From assembly GCF_010858045.1 (NCBI RefSeq), contig NZ_JAAGVC010000003.1, forward strand, positions 262,674 through 317,848: DNA of 55,175 nucleotides, written 5' to 3'. The notes beneath the pieces are model-generated. The model saw only the letters and a list, made by a program, of their open reading frames with translations. It made no database searches and was not told the origin of the DNA. This DNA comes from Nocardia cyriacigeorgica. Lineage in GTDB: Bacteria; Actinomycetota; Actinomycetes; Mycobacteriales; Mycobacteriaceae. Shown in pieces: positions 49,887 through 55,175 of the stretch (the first letter of the stretch is position 1; the number at the start of each line of letters is the position of its first letter). The position numbers and the translations under genes were made by a program.

Positions 49887-50601
49887 CCCGAGCCGGTCGC
49901 GCGGCCGACGTCACTATCGGCGAGCGGCAAGAGCGTCCAGCTTGACGTCTCGCCGGTCCGCCGGTGCCTGCGGGATTCGCGGGCGCCGAGGGCCTGGCGA
50001 TTCAGCGCTGCGACGATCTGCCCGGGGGTATCGACCTGCCCGGCGACACTGGGTGACCGAGTCGCTGCTCATTCGAATCGCGCCGGCCACCCACGGCTGG
50101 TCCGTTGCGTACGGGCGTCGTGACTCTGGGTCGTGGCGTCGAGGCCGACGAAGGTGGCGTCCAGTTCGGCGGCTGCGGGCGCCCATGGTGTGGCGCCGAA
50201 TTCGTCGCCGTAGTCGACTGCCGAGCTCGCTACGCCCGATACGTGAGGCGCCATTCTCCCGCGAACGACGGCCTAGCGGTTCTGGCATCGCCATGACGGA
50301 CGCCCTGCTGACCAGGGCCGCGCCTTCGTTGCGCCCGTGTCGCCGCGGAATGCTGGGAGATCCCGCTGCCCGGTGGGCCCGGACGCGTCGACGGCATTCC
50401 GCCGGTGTGACCGCGCGCGTCTGATCCGTTCGCGCGGGCTGCTGATCGTAGCGCTCGCGATCCATCAATACCTGCCATAAGTGAATCAAAATTCTTCACC
50501 AAAAACCATGACAAGACCTACATCACCATGGTTATGTTAATGGTGATTCTGGCACTGAACGGTCCAGTGGTCGTCTGTCGGTGACCGCAGGGCGCGCAAG
50601 G
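49887..50601. other. Long intergenic region with an AT-rich end
   Basis: 715 nt without a gene I can support. The part to about 50455 is GC-rich with stops in every frame; one minus-strand frame (50069-50254) reads AAELDATFVGLDATTQSHDA but has no homology I recognise and no start signal, so it may be a relic. From about 50455 to 50560 the base composition drops sharply, with GTGAA/TTCAC (50481-50499) and ATCACCA/TGGTGAT (50522-50547) inverted repeats: the likely control region of the transglycosylase. Confidence 0.5.
50522..50547. promoter_or_regulatory. Inverted repeat in AT-rich promoter region
   Basis: ATCACCA (50522-50528) and TGGTGAT (50541-50547), perfect 7-bp arms, 12-nt spacer, about 55 bp upstream of the transglycosylase start. 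AT-rich sequence of this kind in a high-GC genome is what Lsr2-type silencers bind. Confidence 0.45.
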
Positions 50602-51849
50602 ATGGGTGATCGTATGCGGATGTCTGCTCCGGTGGCCGTCGCGGCGGTCATCGCGGCCGGGGTGGCCGTGCCGAGTTCGGCCGCCGGTGGCGAACGGCCC
50701 GTGCCCGCAGGGGAGGTACCGGCGACGGTGGCGGAGAGCCGGCCGGAGGACGAGGCCCAGGCACGCATGGTAGGGCTGCTGCCGGTGTCGGCGCCGCCGC
50801 CGAGGATGCTGCGGTCGGTGGAGCCGGCGGGCGGTGTGCAGGCGGTACAGCGCTACGAGGTGGCGTTGCCGGTCGCTGGTGGCGCTCTCGGGATCCCGGA
50901 GGTGGTGCTCGCCGCCTACCGCAATGCCGAACTCGCGCTCGCCTCATCCACTCCGGGGTGCGGCCTCTCGTGGCATCTGCTGGCCGGCATCGGGCGTATC
51001 GAGTCGGGCCATGCCGCCGGTGGGCGGGTGGACGATGCCGGTACGACGGTGCAACCGATCTTCGGCCCCGCCCTCGACGGGACCCTTCCGGGCAACGAGG
51101 TGATCCCCGCGGCGGGTGGCGGCTACGTCCGCGCTATCGGCCCGATGCAGTTCCTGCCCGGAACATGGGGCAAGTACGCCGCCGACGGCAACGGCGACGG
51201 CGCGGCCGACCCGCACAATATTTTCGACGCCACCGTGGCCGCCGGGCGCTATCTCTGCTCCGGCGGCCTCGACCTGCGTGATCCGGTGCAGGAAACGCGA
51301 GCGGTGCTGCGCTACAACAACTCCCGCGCCTACGCGACCGATGTGCTGAGCTGGTCGGCGGCCTATCGCGACGGAGGCGCGCCCGCTCGGGCGGTCGATG
51401 TGACGCCCCTGCCGGTGCCACCGCCGGATTCCGGCGACGCACCGCCGGCAGTCCAGGCGGCGGCCGTCCCGGGGCCGCTCACGCTGGAGCCGATGACGTC
51501 GGTGTCGGTCCCGCATCGGCCGACTCCGCCGTTGCTCACCGTCCCCGGCCTACCGCCCATCGACTGCGGCCTGCTCTGCGCCGGGGGCCCCGAGCACACC
51601 GGCCCCTCCACCGAGTCGCCGGGATCCGATCCGGCGCCCGCCGCACCACCGGTCGAGGATGCCGAGCCCGGACTGCCCGGCCCCTCCGTATCGCCCGAGC
51701 CGCGCGAAGCCCCTGAGTCGCTCGGAGCTCCTCAACCGCCCGCAGCTCCTGAGCCGCTGGAAGCGCCCGAGCCGCCGCAGGTGCATCGGGTACCGAGCAT
51801 CACGTTGCCGTTCGGCATCGTGGTACCGCTTCCGGCCCCACCGACGTAG
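50602..51849 (+). CDS. Secreted lytic transglycosylase (SLT2/MltB-like)
   Basis: A 415-aa protein. A signal peptide (about residues 1-30, RMSAPVAVAAVIAAG) is followed by a variable region, then the catalytic domain at about 105-250: LSWHLLAGIGRIESGHAAGG (catalytic Glu), RAIGPMQFLPGTWGKYAADG, DPHNIFDATVAAGRYLCSGG and AVLRYNNSRAYATDVL. It cleaves peptidoglycan glycan strands outside the membrane. The C-terminal 150 residues are Pro/Ala/Glu-rich with APEP-like repeats, a cell-wall spacer. The ATG at 50602 follows AAGGA closely; ATG 50614 is the alternative. The AT-rich upstream region suggests special control. Confidence 0.8.
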   Translation: MGDRMRMSAPVAVAAVIAAGVAVPSSAAGGERPVPAGEVPATVAESRPEDEAQARMVGLLPVSAPPPRMLRSVEPAGGVQAVQRYEVALPVAGGALGIPEVVLAAYRNAELALASSTPGCGLSWHLLAGIGRIESGHAAGGRVDDAGTTVQPIFGPALDGTLPGNEVIPAAGGGYVRAIGPMQFLPGTWGKYAADGNGDGAADPHNIFDATVAAGRYLCSGGLDLRDPVQETRAVLRYNNSRAYATDVLSWSAAYRDGGAPARAVDVTPLPVPPPDSGDAPPAVQAAAVPGPLTLEPMTSVSVPHRPTPPLLTVPGLPPIDCGLLCAGGPEHTGPSTESPGSDPAPAAPPVEDAEPGLPGPSVSPEPREAPESLGAPQPPAAPEPLEAPEPPQVHRVPSITLPFGIVVPLPAPPT

Positions 51850-51860
51850 GCGAGGCGAGC

Positions 51861-52121
51861 ATGTCGTTGAGGATTCAGCCCACACCGAGCGCCATGGCGC
51901 CGGGCGCGCCGCCGCGAGCGGTCGCGATTTCCGCGGCGCGGGAAGTGCTCGACTATTTCGGCAAGTGTCCGGCGTGCGGATATCCCGCGAACGCGATCGC
52001 GCGCACGGTCACCTACAGCGATGGTTCGGTGCGCGAGCTGGCCACCGGCACCTGCGGGTTGCCCTGCGGATGGTCGGGTCCGGTCGAGCTCACCACGATG
52101 ACCGGACCGAGGCGTCGATGA
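51861..52121 (+). CDS. Small zinc-ribbon-like protein
   Basis: An 86-aa protein with KCPACGYPANA and TCGLPCGWSG, two pairs of Cys spaced as in a zinc ribbon (CPAC...CGLPC), and a Pro/Ala N-terminus. I recall similar actinobacterial hypothetical proteins. The ATG has GAGG 8 nt upstream and starts 11 nt after the transglycosylase stop, so it is probably co-transcribed. Role unknown. Confidence 0.6.
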   Translation: MSLRIQPTPSAMAPGAPPRAVAISAAREVLDYFGKCPACGYPANAIARTVTYSDGSVRELATGTCGLPCGWSGPVELTTMTGPRRR

Positions 52122-52190
52122 GCCGAACAAGCCCTCGGCGCCGCTGCCGCGCTGGGTTTCCGGATGAGTGTCACGGGAGGGGATCAACCG

Positions 52191-52979
52191 ATGTTCGCAG
52201 GTAGGAATGCGTCGTTGCTGCATCGCTATCTGGGCGACCGCAGATTCGTGCTCGCACTCCCGCGAGCGATTTCCTTGCAGGTCCTGCATCCGGCGATCGC
52301 CGCGGCCCTGGTGGAGCATGCGCCGGAACGGTTGTGGGAGCACAAGAGACGCACCGTCTCCAGCATGGTGCACATCGCCTATTCGCAGCGTGATCTGCGC
52401 CTGGTGATCCGTTTCGGGCACGAGCACGTGAAGGGTGTCGATGATCTGGGCGAGCGTTTCCACGCGTTGAACCCGGAGCTGTTCTTCTTCCAGCACGCCA
52501 CTTACGTCGACACGCTCGTCACCGCGATCTCGACCTTCATCCGCCCGCTGTCGGCCGAGGACCGGGAGGAGCTGTACGCGGATTGCCGTGACTGGTATCG
52601 CCGCTACGGCATCTCGGCGCGCAGCCAGCCCGCCACCTGGCCTGCCTTCCTCGATTACTTCACCGACGCCTGCGATACTCAGCTGCGCCCGAGTGCCCAA
52701 TCCGCACTCCTGGAATCGCAAGTGCTGCGCCCGGATTCATGGCTACCCGGCACCCTCCCCGGTTTCGCGGTCCGCTCGCTGTTCCACGACCGCGCAGCCG
52801 AACTGTTCGACGCGCGTCCCAGCACCGCCGACACCGTCGCCTTCCGCACCTACGCCACCGCTGTTCGCGCCGGAATGCTGCTGGCCCCGCGCTCGGTCAA
52901 ATACCTGCCGGCCGCCCGGCTCGCGGCCAAGAACGATCAGACCTACATGGACACGACCGCCACCGCCGGCGCATCGTGA
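52191..52979 (+). CDS. DUF2236 (MpaB-like oxygenase) protein
   Basis: A 262-aa protein with SLQVLHPAIAAALVEHAPER, HVKGVDDLGERFHALNPELF and FFQHATYVDTLV, the blocks of DUF2236/MpaB-like proteins, heme- or metal-binding oxygenases; the His residues in LHP, EHA, GHEHV and FQHA are candidate ligands. ATG 52191 is 8 nt after GGGAGGGGA, whereas ATG 52164 lacks a clear Shine-Dalgarno, so I prefer the former. The gene seems isolated. Substrate unknown; MpaB of mycophenolate biosynthesis cleaves a C=C bond. Confidence 0.8.
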   Translation: MFAGRNASLLHRYLGDRRFVLALPRAISLQVLHPAIAAALVEHAPERLWEHKRRTVSSMVHIAYSQRDLRLVIRFGHEHVKGVDDLGERFHALNPELFFFQHATYVDTLVTAISTFIRPLSAEDREELYADCRDWYRRYGISARSQPATWPAFLDYFTDACDTQLRPSAQSALLESQVLRPDSWLPGTLPGFAVRSLFHDRAAELFDARPSTADTVAFRTYATAVRAGMLLAPRSVKYLPAARLAAKNDQTYMDTTATAGAS

Positions 52980-53239
52980 AGCGCCGTGCCGGGCAGCGCT
53001 TTCATGGCGAGTGCCTCGACAGGGCGGAACACATCGGCCTGCCGATCATTGCGGGTCGATTCCTAGCCGGTGAATCCGGTCGCGGCCAACGCCTCGGCGA
53101 GGGGCTCGGCGACTCCGTGAATCCGCCGAGCCCGGAGGCGAACAGTTCGGTGTCGACCGAGTCGCGGCAGCAGTTTTTCGGAAGCGCCGGACGAATTCGC
53201 GGGTCAGGCTTGGCACCGACTTCGATACCGAGGAGAACC

Positions 53240-53632
53240 ATGTCGAGACAATCCTGGGGCCGGCTGTTACTGATCGCGGCCGCGGTGGTGAATCTGCTTC
53301 CGGCCGTTGCCGTCCTGTCCGTGGACCGCGCGGGTGCCGCATACGGGCTGGAGTCGGTCGACGGCGATCTGCGGCTGTTGCTGCGCCACCGCGGTCTGCT
53401 CTTCGCGATCCTTGGCGCGGGCTTGCTGGTGGCGGTGTTCCGTCCGCGCCTGCGCGCCGCCGCCCTCACCGCGAACGCGGTGAGCATGGCCGGTTTCCTC
53501 GCGCTGATCCCGCTCGAACTGCCCGTGGGGCCTGCGCTGATGCGCGTGGCGAAGGTGGACGTGGTGGGCCTGCTCTTGCTTGCCGGTGCGGCGACGGCGT
53601 TCTCCAAGCGCGATGCGGGGAGCCTCGCATGA
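53240..53632 (+). CDS. Small four-TM membrane protein
   Basis: A 130-aa protein with four hydrophobic segments (about 8-27, 53-68, 75-92, 103-122), starting SRQSWGRLLLIAAAVVNLLP. ATG 53240 has AGGAG upstream. It overlaps the next gene as ATGA. Some databases mislabel this type as phosphopantetheine adenylyltransferase because of its neighbours; the sequence gives no support for such a function. The 260 nt before it (52980-53239) hold no gene I can support. Confidence 0.7.
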   Translation: MSRQSWGRLLLIAAAVVNLLPAVAVLSVDRAGAAYGLESVDGDLRLLLRHRGLLFAILGAGLLVAVFRPRLRAAALTANAVSMAGFLALIPLELPVGPALMRVAKVDVVGLLLLAGAATAFSKRDAGSLA

Positions 53633-53994
53633 GGGCGATCGTCCTGGTGCTCGCGGCCGTATTCTTCGGCGGGATGGGGCTTTACGCGTTCGCGGCACCC
53701 GCGATACTGGCTCGGCCGTTCGGCCTGTCGGTGCAATCCCCGGTGAGCCGATCTGAGATTCGGGCGGTATACGGCGGCTTCGGGCTCGCCATGGCGCTCG
53801 TACTCGGCTGGTCGGCGTCGGGAACGGGTGCGATGCACAGCGGCGCCGCCGTCGCGGTGGGGTTTGCACTCGCCGGTATGGCGGTCGGGCGCGTCGTCTC
53901 GCGTGTGTGGGACGCGCCCACCGCGTTCTATCCGATCTGGTTCTACTGCCTGGTCGAAGCGGTAGGGGCCGGGCTGATCCTCGCCGTCGCGTGA
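53629..53994 (+). CDS. DUF4345-like small membrane protein
   Basis: A 121-aa, four-TM protein starting RAIVLVLAAVFFGGMGLYAF and with RAVYGGFGLAMALVLGW and FYPIWFYCLVEAVGAGL, the pattern of DUF4345. Its ATG overlaps the stop of the preceding gene (ATGA), so the two small membrane proteins are made together and may form a complex. Function unknown. Confidence 0.7.
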   Translation: MRAIVLVLAAVFFGGMGLYAFAAPAILARPFGLSVQSPVSRSEIRAVYGGFGLAMALVLGWSASGTGAMHSGAAVAVGFALAGMAVGRVVSRVWDAPTAFYPIWFYCLVEAVGAGLILAVA

Positions 53995-54051
53995 GCGGGC
54001 TCGCACGGGCGAGGACGGCGTCGTGCGTGCAGCGCACATCCTTCAGCTATA

Positions 54052-54080
54052 TTGAAGCTCGGCCGGATGTGCGCTACTCT
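54052..54080 (+). promoter_or_regulatory. Promoter of the Dyp peroxidase gene (leaderless type)
   Basis: TTGAAG (54052-54057) and TACTCT (54075-54080) spaced by 17 nt; the ATG is 7 nt downstream, so the mRNA is probably leaderless. CTTCA-N7-TGAAG (54041-54057) is an inverted repeat overlapping the -35, a likely operator. Confidence 0.6.
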
Positions 54081-54087
54081 CGCCGGC

Positions 54088-55175
54088 ATGACGGAAACTA
54101 CTACGGATCGTAGTAATGGTGTCGGCCCCGGCGGCTTCTCCCGACGCGTCCTGTTCGGTACCGCGCTCACCGCGGCCGGTGCCGCGACCGCCGGCGCGGT
54201 AGCAGGCCGAGCTACCGCGCCGCAGCGCAGCGCCTCCGTGATCGAGGCCTTTCATGGTGCTCACCAAGCCGGTATCGCCACCCCGGTCCAATCCCACGCC
54301 CTGTTCCTCGCGTGCGACCTCGCGCGACCCGACCTCGGGGCACTGCGTGAGCTGCTCTCCGCATGGACCACCGTCGCCGCGGCAGTGACCGCGGGGGAGC
54401 AGATGCCCGAATCCGCCGATGCTCTCCCGGGGGCGAGCGCTGAGACCGATGTCGCCGCCGGGCTCGCGCCCGCTCGGCTGACGGTGACGTTCGGGTTGGG
54501 CCCGAGCGTGTTCGACGACAGATTCGGGCTGGCCGCTCGCCGGCCGAAATACCTGCACCCGCTTCCCGAATTCGCCGGCGATGCGCTGAATCCGGCGTGG
54601 TCGGGTGGCGACCTGCTGGTGCAGATCTGCGCCGATGACGCCCAGCTGGTCAGCCACACCTTCCGGGCCTTGCGCGCCCGCATGCCCGGCCTTGCCCGCA
54701 TGCGGTGGACCCAGCACGGTTTCCTGAGCCGCCCGGGCGGCGACGGCACCCCACGCAACTTCTTCGGATTCAAGGACGGAACCGCCAACCCCCGCAACGG
54801 AACCGTCGACTTCGATCGCGCGGTGTGGGTGGACTCCCCGGACGAGCCGGACTGGTTTCAGGGCGGAACGTATCTGGTGTTCCGCAAGATTCGGATGAAG
54901 ACCGCCGAATGGGATCAGCTTCCGGTGTTCCAGCAGGATCAGATCATCGGCAGGCGCCGCGGCGACGGTGCCCCGCTGGGTGCGCATTCGGAGTTCGATC
55001 CAGTCGACCTGCGTGCCCGGGACGCCAGGGGAGAGCTCGCCATCCCGGACGACGCGCACGTGCGCCTGGTGCACGGCATCCCCATGCTGCGCCGCGGCTA
55101 CAACTACGACTACGGAGTCCTGATCGCCAACGCGGGCGGTGCGCCCGACCCCGAGCCCGCCCGCCCGCACACCCA
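54088..55175 (+). CDS. Dyp-type peroxidase, Tat-exported (3' truncated)
   Basis: Open to the window end; 362 residues visible. The N-terminus has a twin-arginine signal (GFSRRVLFGTALTAAGAATA, about residues 17-36). GFKDGTANP (about 230-238) is the Dyp-family signature with the catalytic Asp, and the heme-ligand His and Arg segment lies in the later region (RLVHGIPMLRRGYNYDYG). Dyp peroxidases oxidise dyes, aromatic compounds or, as EfeB, deferrochelate heme. This is most like the EfeB branch, but no EfeU or EfeO gene is visible upstream, so its partners may be downstream or absent. The start follows a leaderless-type promoter. Confidence 0.85.
   Translation, partial: MTETTTDRSNGVGPGGFSRRVLFGTALTAAGAATAGAVAGRATAPQRSASVIEAFHGAHQAGIATPVQSHALFLACDLARPDLGALRELLSAWTTVAAAVTAGEQMPESADALPGASAETDVAAGLAPARLTVTFGLGPSVFDDRFGLAARRPKYLHPLPEFAGDALNPAWSGGDLLVQICADDAQLVSHTFRALRARMPGLARMRWTQHGFLSRPGGDGTPRNFFGFKDGTANPRNGTVDFDRAVWVDSPDEPDWFQGGTYLVFRKIRMKTAEWDQLPVFQQDQIIGRRRGDGAPLGAHSEFDPVDLRARDARGELAIPDDAHVRLVHGIPMLRRGYNYDYGVLIANAGGAPDPEPARPHT

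Noticed and set aside
1..55175. CRISPR arrays, tRNA, rRNA, IS elements
   Set aside because: No spaced direct-repeat array, no cloverleaf with TTCGA-type arm flanked by acceptor stems, and no transposase-like frame or matched terminal inverted repeats were seen.

Overview
The window is high-GC actinobacterial DNA. The gene families (Scr1-type XRE/DUF397 pair, PAS-ANTAR protein, TioE-like regulator, PknF-type kinase, acyl-CoA synthetases, Dyp peroxidase, mycolata-style membrane proteins), the frequent GTG/TTG starts and the several apparently leaderless promoters point to a Nocardia-like member of the Mycobacteriales. That assignment is an inference from gene content; no rRNA or tRNA gene is present to confirm it. 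I saw no CRISPR array, IS element or tRNA.

Layout. 1-2.6 kb: the end of a heptose/sugar operon (PfkB-type heptose kinase fragment, GT9 glycosyltransferase, four-TM membrane protein). 2.6-8.4 kb: two SDR-type enzymes, an alpha/beta hydrolase-MerR pair, and an erythromycin-esterase-family gene divergent from a double-MerR TioE-like regulator. 8.5-12.9 kb: a tightly coupled minus-strand operon of ATP-grasp ligase, CocE/NonD hydrolase and ATP-dependent DNA ligase. 13.0-14.2 kb: a decayed molybdopterin oxidoreductase and its shortened companion gene. 14.4-17.7 kb: STAS protein, PAS-ANTAR protein, a Gly-repeat secreted protein and a membrane protein. 17.8-21.6 kb: amine oxidase with its TetR, a polysaccharide-deacetylase-family enzyme, and a small resolvase-like protein. 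21.9-28.2 kb: a membrane protein, acyl-CoA synthetase divergent from a GMC fatty-alcohol-oxidase-like enzyme, and a beta-propeller protein with a MoaD/ThiS-like protein. 28.4-35.7 kb: a secreted M15-like protein, ferritin-like protein, lipase maturation factor, tiny membrane protein, cold-shock protein, flavin reductase, a two-gene membrane protein/metal-dependent hydrolase operon and a divergent TetR. 35.8-44 kb: 6-phosphogluconate dehydrogenase, thioesterase, LuxR regulator, GNAT, VOC protein, Ser/Thr kinase with an extracytoplasmic propeller. 44-47 kb: serine hydrolase-CPBP protease-MerR operon. 47-49.9 kb: XRE/DUF397 module with two small divergent genes, then a YqcI/YcgG heme-type protein. 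50.5-55.2 kb: secreted transglycosylase, zinc-ribbon-like small protein, DUF2236 oxygenase, two coupled small membrane proteins, and a Tat-exported Dyp peroxidase cut by the window end.

Regulatory logic visible in the sequence: two unrelated MerR loci carry the same promoter-embedded operator upstream of their first gene; a TetR and the amine oxidase share GTCG-N10-CGAC sites; the acyl-CoA synthetase/alcohol oxidase divergent promoter region holds a near-identical 23-bp direct repeat; and the TetR at 35 kb has a palindrome in its own promoter. Several starts (cold-shock protein, Dyp peroxidase, TetR at 35 kb, hydrolase at 4.6 kb) sit about 6-9 nt after a plausible -10 box, as in leaderless mRNAs.
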